A stretch of 64,000 nucleotides of DNA from Mycolicibacterium sp. BiH015 (GCF_027706845.1 NZ_JAQGCZ010000007.1:186001-250000), one strand, 5' to 3'; shown: positions 1 through 8,320, counted from the first letter of the stretch. A program made the numbers and translations. The notes: generated from the letters alone by a model not told the origin.

Positions 1-19
1 ACTGAACCAGAGCTGCGCC

Positions 20-25
20 TACTCT
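20..25 (+). promoter_or_regulatory. -10 box of a leaderless promoter
   Basis: TACTCT matches the mycobacterial TANNNT -10 element. Six bases separate it from the ATG at 32, so transcription should begin on the start codon itself. This supports the upstream start even though two more in-frame ATGs follow at 68 and 92. Confidence 0.5.
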
Positions 26-31
26 TCGGGT

Positions 32-730
32 ATGACCGACCGGGACGCGACCGCGGCGAGCCGCGAGATGGCTACCGCGGCGAGCCGCGAGATGGCTGCC
101 GCGCTCGTCCATGCGATGGAACGCCGGCACGAGGTTCTCGACGCCGTGGTCGCGTCCGAAGACTACGACGCGGCGATCGAGTCGATCGCCGCTCTGCTCG
201 ACACCTCCGAAGAGGCCGCCGAGGCCGTCCTTCGTCTCTCTTTCGACCGTCTCACCAAGGTGTCGCGACGCCGCATCGCCGACGAGTTTCAGAACCTGGA
301 CAGCCAGGCGTCGACCTTCAGCTCACCGGAACAGACACCGGGGTCGGCGCGCCGGCTGATCCTGCGGCCGTTCACTGCAGAGGAAGATCGCGATATCTTC
401 GCTGCCCGCACCGCCGACATGCAGTCGGCGGGCGATGGAACCGCGGCCCCGGCAGGCGATCTCGGTGACGAGATCCGCAACGCAGTGGCCCGTGTCGCGG
501 CGGAGGAGGCGGCCTGGCTGGTGGCCGAGGTCGGCTCGACGAAGGTGGGCATGGTGTTCGGCGAGCTGGCCGACGGCGAGGTCGGGGTGCGCATCTGGAT
601 CCACCCGAACCATCGCAAGCGGGGCTACGGCACTGCCGCACTACGCGCCTCGCGCTCGGAGATGGCGGCCTATTTCCCGGCGGTGCCCCTGGTCGTGCGC
701 GCGCCGGCCGCGGGCGCGTACGGGTCCTAG
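32..730 (+). CDS. GNAT-fold protein with gyrase-A-like helical N-terminus
   Basis: 232 aa. Residues about 25-92 resemble the helical segment of GyrA/ParC (an AMERRHEVLDAVV stretch followed by a LSFDRLTKVSRRRI-like stretch). Residues about 105-225 look like a GCN5 acetyltransferase, with the acetyl-CoA loop HPNHRKRGYGTAAL. The protein stops about 25 residues after that loop, so the usual last helix and strand of the fold seem to be missing. The start is taken at 32 because a -10 box lies 6 bases upstream. The N-terminus contains an eight-residue repeat encoded by a perfect 24-base tandem duplication. The substrate is unknown. It probably ends the ispG-side operon expected upstream. The GNAT call is good; activity is doubtful. 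Confidence 0.7.
   Translation: MTDRDATAASREMATAASREMAAALVHAMERRHEVLDAVVASEDYDAAIESIAALLDTSEEAAEAVLRLSFDRLTKVSRRRIADEFQNLDSQASTFSSPEQTPGSARRLILRPFTAEEDRDIFAARTADMQSAGDGTAAPAGDLGDEIRNAVARVAAEEAAWLVAEVGSTKVGMVFGELADGEVGVRIWIHPNHRKRGYGTAALRASRSEMAAYFPAVPLVVRAPAAGAYGS
50..97 (+). repeat. Perfect 24-base tandem repeat inside the GNAT gene
   Basis: Bases 50-73 and 74-97 are identical and each encodes TAASREMA. Each copy carries an in-frame ATG (68 and 92), so the duplication multiplies the possible start codons. A slippage event is the simplest explanation. Confidence 0.9.
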
Positions 731-841
731 CCACGTCGCCGTCCCCGCAGTCTCACGTACCGACGTTTTGCAGGTCGCCTCTCGTACTTCTCCTGCATAA
801 CGTTCGAGTCTGCTCCCAATGGCTGTTCGGCTCCTGACGTA

Positions 842-905
842 CGCCGAAATCCACCTTTTTGCCGACGGTTACTCGCACTTCGTCCGCAAAAGGTGGATCT
901 CGGCG
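842..905. terminator. Long imperfect hairpin between GNAT and PBP genes
   Basis: The arms 842-867 and 881-905 pair over about 24 positions, with one A/C mismatch, one bulged T and one C/C mismatch. They include ATCCACCTTTT against AAAAGGTGGAT and CGCCGA against TCGGCG. The loop is 868-880. No T-tract follows, so it may be a mycobacterial terminator without a U-tail for the upstream operon, or a structured RNA element. The rest of 731-962 shows nothing else except a possible promoter at its end. Confidence 0.5.
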
Positions 906-948
906 TGACGAGCCGGTGCGCCTCCGCCCAGTCGAGGTCTCGGCTTCG

Positions 949-954
949 TAACAT
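949..954 (+). promoter_or_regulatory. Candidate -10 of the PBP lipoprotein gene
   Basis: TAACAT lies 8 bases before the ATG at 963, giving a 0-2 base leader under the mycobacterial TANNNT rule. No -35 element was recognised. Confidence 0.4.
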
Positions 955-962
955 CTGCCTCA

Positions 963-2777
963 ATGGCAACACTGTTCTCACCCGTATCACGTACCGCGGC
1001 ATTGACGATGGCAGCCGCGCTGGTCCTCACGCTCGGAGCGTGCACCCCGCGGCCGGACGGGCCCGAACCCACCGCGGAGGAGTTCTTCGAAGCGCTCGCC
1101 ACCGGTGACACCAGCGCCGCCGCCCAGCTGGCCGACGATCCTGAGGCGGCCCGCGCGGCGCTCAACGAGGCGTGGGCCGGACTCCAGGCCACCGGCTTGG
1201 ACGCCCAGGTTCTGAGCACCAAGTACGCCGCGGACACCGGCAGCATCGCCTACCGCTACACCTGGCACCTGCCCAAGGACCGCACCTGGACCTACGACGG
1301 ACAGCTCAACATGGTTCGCGACGAGGGCCGGTGGGAAGTGCGATGGAGCGCAACCGGCCTGCATCCGAGGCTGGGGGAGAACCAGACTTTCGCACTGCGC
1401 GCCGATTCCCCGCCGCGAGCATCCGTGCATGAACGCACCGGCACCAACGTCCTGGTGCCCGGCTACAGGTACAACATCTCGCTCAACGCCCAGGCTGCGG
1501 GCGCCGACCTCATGACCACCGCACAGACCGTCGCCGGTGTGCTGCACCGCTTCGACAACGCCCTCGATCCGCAACGCCTCGCCGAGCAGGCCAGCTCCAC
1601 CCAGGGGCCGCTGAGCCTGGTGACGCTCAAGCAGGCCGACCACGACGCCGTCGCCGGAGCGCTCCGTGCACTGCCGGGCGTGGTGATCACACCGCAGCCC
1701 GAAATGGTGCCCACCGACGAGACGTTCGCGCCTGCCCTGGTCAACGAGATCAAGAAGACCGTCGCCGACGACCTCGACGGTGACCCGGGCTGGCGTGTCG
1801 TGACGGTCAACCAGAACGGTGTCGACGTCGATGTCCTCAACGAGGTTCCCGGCGAGCCGGCGCCCTCGGTCAGCATCAGCCTCGACCGGTCGGTGCAGAA
1901 CGCGGCGCAGAGCTCGGTCAACTTCACCGACAAGCAGGCGATGATGGTCGTGATCAAGCCGTCCACGGGGGAGATCCTGGCTGTGGCACAGAACGCCGCC
2001 GCAGACCGTGAGGGCCCGCTGGCCACCATGGGCCTTTTTCCTCCGGGCTCGACATTCAAGATCGTGACCGCAGGAGCAGCGATCGAACGCCAGATGGCCA
2101 CGCCCAACACGCTTCTGGGGTGCCCGGGCACCATGGACATCGGCCACCGTACGGTGCCGAACTACGGCGGCTTCGATCTCGGCACGGTACCGATGTCACG
2201 GGCCTTCGCAAGCTCGTGCAACACGACCTTCGCCGAGCTGGCGAGCCGGATGCCACCGCGAGGGCTGACCCAGGCCGCCTCGCAGTACGGCATCGGACCG
2301 GACTACGACATCGCGGGCCTGCCGACCGTCAGCGGTTCGGTGCCGCCGACGGTCAACCTGACCGAACGTACCGAGGACGGTTTCGGTCAGGGCAAGGTGC
2401 TTGCCAGCCCGTTCGGGATGGCGCTGGCGGCGGCGACCGTCTCGGCAGGCCACACCCCGGTGCCACGGCTCATCGAGGGCCGTGAGACCGCTGTCACCGG
2501 CGAGCGGCAGGACATCTCACCCGAGGTGGTGGAGAGTCTGCGGCCGATGATGCGGCTCGTCGTGACCAACGGCACCGCCGAGGATCTCCAAGGGGCGGGC
2601 GATGTCCGCGGCAAGACCGGCGAGGCCGAATTCGCGGGGGGTTCGCATTCCTGGTTCACCGGCTACCGGGGAGACATGGCCTTCTCGGCGCTCATCGTCG
2701 GGGGCGGGAGTTCGGAATACGCGGTGCGGATGGTCAAGAACATGCTCGACTCGCTTCCTCCCGACTACCTCGCCTAG
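963..2777 (+). CDS. Penicillin-binding lipoprotein (class B transpeptidase)
   Basis: 604 aa. It cross-links peptidoglycan stem peptides on the outer face of the membrane. The N-terminus is a lipoprotein signal with lipobox LGAC and acylated Cys27. Residues about 35-150 look like the NTF2-like MecA N-terminal domain, followed by a dimerisation region and the transpeptidase domain. The three active-site motifs are present: S363-T-F-K366, S418-C-N420 and K551-T-G. By position and sequence it corresponds to the M. tuberculosis Rv2864c PBP-lipo. The family is known to bind beta-lactams through the SxxK serine. It has its own near-leaderless promoter and no obvious operon partner. Confidence 0.95.
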   Translation: MATLFSPVSRTAALTMAAALVLTLGACTPRPDGPEPTAEEFFEALATGDTSAAAQLADDPEAARAALNEAWAGLQATGLDAQVLSTKYAADTGSIAYRYTWHLPKDRTWTYDGQLNMVRDEGRWEVRWSATGLHPRLGENQTFALRADSPPRASVHERTGTNVLVPGYRYNISLNAQAAGADLMTTAQTVAGVLHRFDNALDPQRLAEQASSTQGPLSLVTLKQADHDAVAGALRALPGVVITPQPEMVPTDETFAPALVNEIKKTVADDLDGDPGWRVVTVNQNGVDVDVLNEVPGEPAPSVSISLDRSVQNAAQSSVNFTDKQAMMVVIKPSTGEILAVAQNAAADREGPLATMGLFPPGSTFKIVTAGAAIERQMATPNTLLGCPGTMDIGHRTVPNYGGFDLGTVPMSRAFASSCNTTFAELASRMPPRGLTQAASQYGIGPDYDIAGLPTVSGSVPPTVNLTERTEDGFGQGKVLASPFGMALAAATVSAGHTPVPRLIEGRETAVTGERQDISPEVVESLRPMMRLVVTNGTAEDLQGAGDVRGKTGEAEFAGGSHSWFTGYRGDMAFSALIVGGGSSEYAVRMVKNMLDSLPPDYLA

Positions 2778-2827
2778 AGGGCCGGGGCAGCTGGAAAGCC
2801 ACTACCGGCGGTACCGTAGATGTCGCC

Positions 2828-3436
2828 ATGACCGACATCAACCACGGCCGATACGGCGCCGTCGAGCCGACCGAGATGAGAATCTCCGACGCGGACCGCA
2901 ACGGCACGTTGCGCAGGCTGCACAACGCCGTCGCGCTCGGCTTGATCGACATTCAGGAGTTCGAGGAGCGGTCGGCGATGGTGTCGCAGGCCCGGCAGCG
3001 TTCCGAACTCGACGCACTCGTCAGTGACCTGCCGGGGCCCGGGGCGATCGTGACGTCCGCGGCCGACCGTGTCGAACTGCGGGGCGTCCTCGGCTCGTTG
3101 AAACGTCAAGGCGAATGGGTGGTGCCGTCGCGGCTGGCTCTGCACCGGCGCATGGGCTCTGTCGACCTCGACCTCACCCGCGCACGCTTCGCGGGGCCGA
3201 TCGTCGTCATCGAGCTGGACATGAAGTTCGGCGGCCTGGACCTGCGCCTCCCCGACGGGGCGAGCGCCTCCATCGACGACGTGGAGGTCAACGTCGGGAG
3301 CGCGCACGATCATCGCAGGGAGGCGCCCGCCGAGGGGAACCCCCACGTGATCCTCACGGGCAAGGTCGTGTGCGGGTCCGTCGACATCAGGGGACCCCGC
3401 AAGTCGTGGCGACGCGGTCCGTTGCGCGCTCGCTGA
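2828..3436 (+). CDS. DUF1707 / LiaF-like C-terminal domain protein
   Basis: 202 aa. Residues about 17-72 are a DUF1707 domain, a SHOCT-like helical module (MRISDADRNGTLRRL followed by GLIDIQEFEERSA). Residues about 85-195 form a beta-rich repeat domain like the C-terminus of LiaF-type cell-wall-stress proteins. There is no transmembrane segment or signal peptide. Family members are often linked to envelope stress, and it follows the PBP gene by only 50 bases, so a cell-envelope role is plausible but inferred. A TACCGT box at 2812-2817 may give a very short leader. It ends 5 bases before the convergent sulfotransferase gene. Confidence 0.75.
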   Translation: MTDINHGRYGAVEPTEMRISDADRNGTLRRLHNAVALGLIDIQEFEERSAMVSQARQRSELDALVSDLPGPGAIVTSAADRVELRGVLGSLKRQGEWVVPSRLALHRRMGSVDLDLTRARFAGPIVVIELDMKFGGLDLRLPDGASASIDDVEVNVGSAHDHRREAPAEGNPHVILTGKVVCGSVDIRGPRKSWRRGPLRAR

Positions 3437-3441
3437 CGGGA

Positions 3442-4617
3442 TTACCGCAGCGGCTCATCGGGGACGTCGTAACGCTGCTGATAGGAGCGCACCTGCTCGC
3501 GCACCTCGGAGGCATCCAACCCGGTGTCGGCCCAGCGGTACCGATCGCCGCCGTGGTCGCCGGGATGGGCGGCGAGATGTTCGCGCATCAGCTGTTCGGC
3601 GGTTGGCGAGAGTTCGCGGCCCAGCCTCCCGTAGAGCGTGCGAATGGTCGCGAACGGGTCACTCATGAAGTCTCGGAAGTGCACATCGACCACCTGGTCT
3701 GCGCGCAGCACGCCCGAATCTCGCATCTTCATCGCGTATTCGAGGCCGACGACGATCTGCTCGCGTGACTGCGCCGCGCAATCGGGGATCGAGGACTCAT
3801 CGGATGCCATCCGGCGGAGATGGTGGATCAGCGCGCTGATCGAGGAGATGACGTTGAGCGGATCGCGATGCGTCTGCACGATCAGCGCATCCGGGTACTC
3901 GGCGAGCAGCGCGTCGAGTTGCCACAGGTGCGCCGGGGACTTCAGCAGCCACTGACCGCCGACCCCGGACTGCAAGTGCTGCAGGAACATTCGGTGGTAC
4001 CGGTACGCGGGGCGGTGATCGGCCTGATAGAGCAGCCAGCGATAGTAGTCCGGCATCCGGTACTGCGTCGGGAAGATCATCGAGCAGAACTCGCCCGAAA
4101 ACATGCGCACGCATTCCTGCCCCACCAGCGCACCCATCGGGTGATGCGACAGCAATCCGGGCACAATCTGCTCGGACATCTCCAGAGCGGCCTGCGTCTG
4201 CGCTATCCGGGGGTCCGTGTCGTAGGTGTAAGGTTGGGGCACCGGGAACGGATTGTCCACCTCCCAGGTCAGCGGCGGACGTAGGGCGGGATCCTGGGCG
4301 AGCAGGTCGAACAGGATCGTCGTCCCCGTGCGCGGCTGGCCGACGATGAAGATCGGCCGTCGGACGGGAGCCGCGGCGACCTCGGGGTGGCGCGTGCGCC
4401 AGTCGACGATCTGCAGCCTGCTTGTCAGCGCGCGATCGATGTCCATCACCGCGATCTCGACCCCGAGGTCGTTGAGCCGCGCCTCGGAGGAAGCGAGGCC
4501 GTCGCACACGCGATCAAGACCATCCCGCCAGGTGGTGCCGTCCCCGAAGTCGTCGAGACCCGTTTTTTCACAGGCCTTTTCAATGAGTGGGCCGGGGCGG
4601 AAGCGATCGCTGCCCAT
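3442..4617 (-). CDS. Sulfotransferase-family protein
   Basis: 391 aa. It probably transfers sulfate from PAPS to a lipid or other hydroxyl acceptor. The 5'-phosphosulfate loop is visible as IFIVGQPRTGTTILFDLLA, and a Stf0/Sulfotransfer_3-type core follows, with QTHRDPLNVISSISAL as the 3'-phosphate-binding region. The start is the ATG at 4617, which overlaps the TGA of the upstream DUF1214 gene in a TGATG junction, so the two are translationally coupled. A longer reading frame to 4677 would run into that neighbour and is rejected. Mycobacteria carry many such genes and the acceptor cannot be predicted. Confidence 0.88.
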   Translation of the reverse strand: MGSDRFRPGPLIEKACEKTGLDDFGDGTTWRDGLDRVCDGLASSEARLNDLGVEIAVMDIDRALTSRLQIVDWRTRHPEVAAAPVRRPIFIVGQPRTGTTILFDLLAQDPALRPPLTWEVDNPFPVPQPYTYDTDPRIAQTQAALEMSEQIVPGLLSHHPMGALVGQECVRMFSGEFCSMIFPTQYRMPDYYRWLLYQADHRPAYRYHRMFLQHLQSGVGGQWLLKSPAHLWQLDALLAEYPDALIVQTHRDPLNVISSISALIHHLRRMASDESSIPDCAAQSREQIVVGLEYAMKMRDSGVLRADQVVDVHFRDFMSDPFATIRTLYGRLGRELSPTAEQLMREHLAAHPGDHGGDRYRWADTGLDASEVREQVRSYQQRYDVPDEPLR

Positions 4618-5726
4618 CAGGCACGTCCTCGTATGACGGTGCTGCGCACCTCTGGAGCCTCTGGATTGTCGAGCCACCGCACGACGACGAAGCCGCGGCC
4701 GCGCCCGCCGGTGTCCAGCCAGTGCCCGCGTCCGGTGTCGTCGGCGCCGATGGCGATGCGGACCTGCCCGTCCTCATCGGGTGTCACGCCCTTGTTGGTC
4801 ACCGAACTGTGCCTGTGACGCGGCTCGAGGCACTCGTGCCAGGCACTCTCGAGGGTGACGTTCCAGTACCGAGTGTCGGGCGGTGCGAATTCCAGCAGAA
4901 GTGTTTCGTCGGGTTCGAGGGCGAACGACCCGATCATGTAGAGGTTGTCGGGGGTGGTGTCGGCGCTGCCCAGATCGGCGGCCTGCGCGGTCACCAGCAC
5001 GTTGGGTTCGGCCAGCATCTCGGGCTTGACGGTGCGGTGCAGTGTCGTGAGTTTGACGATCGTCCATGCCATCGCGGTGAACGCCTCGGCCCGTTCTGTG
5101 TCGGAAACCGCCTGCAGGGGAGCAGCATCCAGGCATTCGATCCGCACCGTTGCGGGCAACTCGGTGGCGAAGTCGCCGATGTACTCACGGACCACGATCG
5201 ATGACGCGTCTGCGGGCACGGGCAACCACTGCGCGGTGCCCAGGACGTCGGGCGATGGTTCCACAGCGGACGCCACGAACTCGAAAGCACCTCTCGTGCA
5301 ACGGAGTTGACTGTCGCTGAGGTAGGCGGCCATCCTGCGCGGCGTCATCCCGGTGCCCGCCAGAACCTGGAACCCGAGATACGCCGTGTCGCCGCGGGTC
5401 CCGCTGACGCGGTAGGTGCGGTCCCCGCGGATCATCGCCAACAGGTATCGACCGTCGGGATTGGGGCCACCGATGAGGCGAGTGTCGGAGCACATGTCGA
5501 AGAACCGGGGCCGCTGGGGGTCGGCCTCGACGGTCATCTCTGTGCACAGTGCCGTGGCCTTGGCCAGCACGCCGAGGCCTTCGAGCAGTTCACGCTCACT
5601 GGTCGCATCCTCGATGACCGTGTTGGTGACGTCGGCCAGCATCTGCTGGACGAATGTCCACGATTCCAGGCTCGCCGGTGCGAGGTCGTTGCCTTTCGCA
5701 TTCACGGTGAGACATAGTTCCACCAT
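4617..5726 (-). CDS. DUF1214 domain protein
   Basis: 369 aa. The C-terminal third has the DUF1214 signature: NLYMIGSFALEPDETLLLEF, then RYWNVTLESAWHECL and a closing RWLDNPEAPEV-like segment. No signal peptide or membrane segment is seen. The biochemical role of the family is not known. The sulfotransferase gene follows with a stop/start overlap, and a TetR regulator is divergent, so the pair probably forms one regulated unit. The ATG at 5726-5724 shares its bases with the TetR ATG; the reading frame stays open farther upstream but would then overlap the TetR gene. Confidence 0.8.
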   Translation of the reverse strand: MVELCLTVNAKGNDLAPASLESWTFVQQMLADVTNTVIEDATSERELLEGLGVLAKATALCTEMTVEADPQRPRFFDMCSDTRLIGGPNPDGRYLLAMIRGDRTYRVSGTRGDTAYLGFQVLAGTGMTPRRMAAYLSDSQLRCTRGAFEFVASAVEPSPDVLGTAQWLPVPADASSIVVREYIGDFATELPATVRIECLDAAPLQAVSDTERAEAFTAMAWTIVKLTTLHRTVKPEMLAEPNVLVTAQAADLGSADTTPDNLYMIGSFALEPDETLLLEFAPPDTRYWNVTLESAWHECLEPRHRHSSVTNKGVTPDEDGQVRIAIGADDTGRGHWLDTGGRGRGFVVVRWLDNPEAPEVRSTVIRGRA

Positions 5727-6327
5727 GGACGCCGTCTCATCGGGAATCGCGCGAGAAAGTCTGACGGTGCGCAAGCAACGCGCGACCAAAGCCCGCATCG
5801 CCGCGGCCGCCGCGCAGGCCGTCGCCGACCACGGGCTGGCCGGGGCGACGATCGAGCACATCGCGGCCGCCGCGGAAGTCGGCCGGGCCACGTTCTTCCG
5901 CTATTTCAGCGCCAAAGAAGACGCCGTCGCCGACGGCATGACGACACACTGGCTGGACGCGATCACCGACGCGATCGCCGGACAACCGCCCGAGCTCTCG
6001 GCCGGCGACGCTGTGCTCGGCGCCTTCGAGAGCCTCGGCGACGACTTCGACACGATCAGCGAACAGGTGCGCGAGCTGGCCACGCTGACACGGTCATCCC
6101 CGGTGTTCAGCGCCTGGACGCTGCAGATCTACCTGCGCTACGAAGAAGCGATCGCCGACCTGGTGGGCCCGCGGTTCCCGGACCTGGTGCCCGACGATGC
6201 ACGGCCGCGACTGCTCGGTGCCATGGCCATGGCGTCGGTGCGGATCGCGCTCGACGACTGGCTCAGCCGCGGCGGATCCCTGCCCGGGCGGGTGCGGTCG
6301 GCGCTGGGATCCCTGCAGGTTCGTTAG
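5725..6327 (+). CDS. TetR-family transcriptional regulator
   Basis: 200 aa. Residues about 17-65 are a TetR helix-turn-helix: RIAAAAAQAVADHGLAGATI, then IAAAAEVGRATFFRYFSAKED. The C-terminal ligand domain is helical and unassigned. The gene is divergent from the DUF1214/sulfotransferase pair and probably represses it and itself. The chosen ATG overlaps the neighbour's ATG on the other strand, leaving no room for an upstream promoter outside the other gene; a start at the GTG 14 codons in (TVRKQRATKARI) is also possible. It ends with a 4-base tail-to-tail overlap with the thioesterase gene. Confidence 0.85.
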   Translation: MDAVSSGIARESLTVRKQRATKARIAAAAAQAVADHGLAGATIEHIAAAAEVGRATFFRYFSAKEDAVADGMTTHWLDAITDAIAGQPPELSAGDAVLGAFESLGDDFDTISEQVRELATLTRSSPVFSAWTLQIYLRYEEAIADLVGPRFPDLVPDDARPRLLGAMAMASVRIALDDWLSRGGSLPGRVRSALGSLQVR

Positions 6328-6710
6328 CGCGGCTCGAGCACCGCGAAGCTGAGAGTCGCCCGCGCGGCGAGCCGGTCACGGGCAACGTCCACGACGTCGA
6401 CGGCGATGACCTGCAGTCGGCGTCCGGCGCGCACCATCGTGGCCTGCGCGCGGGCCGGACCTTCGAGCACCGGAGCCAGGAAGTGGATCGTCATGTCGGC
6501 GGTCGTCACGTCCTGGCCCGGGCCGATGTGCCGGTCAGCCAGTCGGCCCGCCGCGATGTCGATCAGCGTCGCGACCAGTCCGCCCTGCAGCGCTCCGCGC
6601 CGATTCACCAGATTCGGCTGGTTGTCCAACTCGATGATCAGGCGTTCGTCGGAGACCTCGACGTCGCGGAAGTTCATCTGGGCGAACAAGTGGCCCGGGG
6701 TGACCTGCAT
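6324..6710 (-). CDS. PaaI-type hotdog thioesterase
   Basis: 128 aa, the usual size of a single hotdog domain. It would hydrolyse an acyl- or aryl-CoA thioester. The hotdog helix carries NLVNRRGALQGGLVATLIDIAAGRLA, in which N37 and the following Gly-Gly segment match the PaaI family catalytic region, and DMTIHFLAPVLEGPARAQATMVRAGRR forms the central strands. The gene begins 22 bases from divergent mapB, with a TAGCGT -10 box and exactly 6 bases before its ATG, so it should be leaderless. The substrate is unknown. Confidence 0.85.
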   Translation of the reverse strand: MQVTPGHLFAQMNFRDVEVSDERLIIELDNQPNLVNRRGALQGGLVATLIDIAAGRLADRHIGPGQDVTTADMTIHFLAPVLEGPARAQATMVRAGRRLQVIAVDVVDVARDRLAARATLSFAVLEPR

Positions 6711-6716
6711 GGCGGA

Positions 6717-6726
6717 ACGCTAGCAT
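6717..6726. promoter_or_regulatory. Two overlapping divergent -10 boxes (thioesterase / mapB)
   Basis: On the plus strand TAGCAT (6721-6726) is followed by 6 bases and the mapB ATG at 6733. On the minus strand TAGCGT (6722-6717) is followed by 6 bases and the thioesterase ATG at 6710. The two hexamers share positions 6721-6722, so RNA polymerase could occupy only one promoter at a time. Confidence 0.55.
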
Positions 6727-6732
6727 TGCTAC

Positions 6733-7590
6733 ATGTCTGTACGGACCGCCCTCCGGCCCGGCACGGTTTCGCCGATGCTGCCGGTGCCCAAGTCGATCGA
6801 GCGCCCCGAATACGTCGGCAGGCCGACGGCGCGTGAGGGTAGCGAGCCGTGGGTGCAAACTCCCGAGGTCATCGAGAAGATGCGGGTGGCGGGCCGGATC
6901 GCCGCGGGTGCGCTCGCCGAGGCGGGCAAGGCCGTGGCGCCCGGAGTCACCACCGATCAGCTCGACCGCATCGCCCACGAGTACATGGTCGATCACGGCG
7001 CGTATCCGTCGACGTTGGGCTACAAGGGTTTCCCGAAGTCGTGCTGCACGTCGCTCAACGAGGTCATCTGCCACGGCATCCCGGACTCGACGGTGATCGA
7101 GGACGGCGACATCGTGAACATCGACGTCACGGCCTACATCAACGGCGTGCACGGTGACACCAACGCGACGTTCCTCGCGGGCAATGTCTCCGAGGAACAT
7201 CGGCTGCTCGTGGAGCGCACGCACGAGGCCACCATGCGCGCCATCAAGGCGGTCAGGCCGGGACGCGCGCTGTCGGTGGTCGGCCGCGTCATCGAGGCGT
7301 ACGCAAACCGCTTCGGCTACAACGTAGTTCGCGATTTCACCGGGCACGGCATCGGCACCACGTTCCACAACGGTCTGGTGGTACTGCACTACGACCAGCC
7401 CTCGGTCGAGACGGTGCTTGAGACAGGGATGACGTTCACCATCGAGCCGATGATCAATCTCGGTGGCCTGGACTACGAGATCTGGTCCGACGACTGGACG
7501 GTTGTCACCAAGGACAGGAAGTGGACCGCGCAGTTCGAGCACACGCTCGTGGTCACCGACTCGGGCGCGGAGATCCTGACCCAGCTCTGA
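6733..7590 (+). CDS. mapB: Methionine aminopeptidase, type 1c
   Basis: 285 aa, the length of the M. tuberculosis MapB (Rv2861c). It removes the initiator methionine from new proteins. The two-metal site is complete: D131, D142, H205, E238 and E269, with H212 nearby in GHGIGTTFH. An N-terminal extension of about 40 residues carries the PxxP-type segment (SPMLPVPKSIERP) that marks actinobacterial type 1c enzymes and is proposed to dock on the ribosome. The start has a leaderless promoter. In M. tuberculosis glnA4 follows directly; here several genes lie between them. Confidence 0.96.
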   Translation: MSVRTALRPGTVSPMLPVPKSIERPEYVGRPTAREGSEPWVQTPEVIEKMRVAGRIAAGALAEAGKAVAPGVTTDQLDRIAHEYMVDHGAYPSTLGYKGFPKSCCTSLNEVICHGIPDSTVIEDGDIVNIDVTAYINGVHGDTNATFLAGNVSEEHRLLVERTHEATMRAIKAVRPGRALSVVGRVIEAYANRFGYNVVRDFTGHGIGTTFHNGLVVLHYDQPSVETVLETGMTFTIEPMINLGGLDYEIWSDDWTVVTKDRKWTAQFEHTLVVTDSGAEILTQL

Positions 7591-7598
7591 GCGCTCGG

Positions 7599-7604
7599 TA
7601 GCCT
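7599..7604 (+). promoter_or_regulatory. -10 box of leaderless lipoprotein gene
   Basis: TAGCCT is followed by 6 bases and the ATG at 7611, so the transcript should start on the initiation codon. Confidence 0.5.
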
Positions 7605-7610
7605 GAACCC

Positions 7611-8270
7611 ATGAGGTGGCGGGCGCTCATCGTCGCAATGACGGGCTGTCTCCTCGCCGGGTGCGGCAACGCGATCACCGGCACCCCGACGTGGCCGGGC
7701 GCCCGGCTCGACCGAGCTGTGTTGAGCGAAGCCGATTTCCCACCGGGGGTGCGCTTCGAGCGCACCGACCGCGACCCGGGGGAGGCCGACAATGCGAACG
7801 GTCCGCCGCCGATGCTGTCGATGCCGAAGGGTTGCACGGACGGTCTGACGCGCGACATCGCCGGGTCCGCCGAACGCGGCCCGGGCAGCGCGGTCGAATA
7901 CGTGGTCGCCTATGACGGTGCCCGGATGGTCATCACGGTACTGTCCTGGCGCCTCGATCTGGACCGGTTGGCGGCGACCGCAGCACGGTGTGCCGAATAC
8001 CGGACGTTCTTCGACGAGGACGATCCCGGTATCGAGATGACGACGACCCAGGTGCGGGTGCCGCGTGAGGACGCGCTGGCCTATGAGCAGACCATGCATC
8101 TGATGGGTGAGGCGAGCAGTGTGTATTTCTCATTCGAGAACGTGGGCAATTTCGGCATCTTCGGTATCGCATTTCCGACACCCGATCCGTCCATAACAGT
8201 CAAAGGCACGCTCCCGCAAACCTTTCTGGAGATCACTGCCGAGCAAGCTGAGCGTGCACGCAGCGCTTGA
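7611..8270 (+). CDS. Putative mycobacterial lipoprotein, function unknown
   Basis: 219 aa. A short signal peptide ends in the lipobox LAGC with Cys18 as the lipidated residue. The mature part has no domain I can name firmly. It has a GCTDGLTRDIAGS-like segment, a strand pair AVEYVVAYDGARMVITVLSW and a closing beta segment VYFSFENVGNFGIFGIAF. The layout resembles small lipid-anchored sensor-like domains of mycobacteria (DUF5642/PknH-sensor type), but this is a weak impression. It probably sits on the outer face of the membrane. The promoter is leaderless and there is no clear operon partner. Confidence 0.75.
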   Translation: MRWRALIVAMTGCLLAGCGNAITGTPTWPGARLDRAVLSEADFPPGVRFERTDRDPGEADNANGPPPMLSMPKGCTDGLTRDIAGSAERGPGSAVEYVVAYDGARMVITVLSWRLDLDRLAATAARCAEYRTFFDEDDPGIEMTTTQVRVPREDALAYEQTMHLMGEASSVYFSFENVGNFGIFGIAFPTPDPSITVKGTLPQTFLEITAEQAERARSA

Positions 8271-8320
8271 CGCTTCTGTGAACCGCGTTCAAACAGCCGC
8301 GCCGAGTCCATCAGTCCCTG

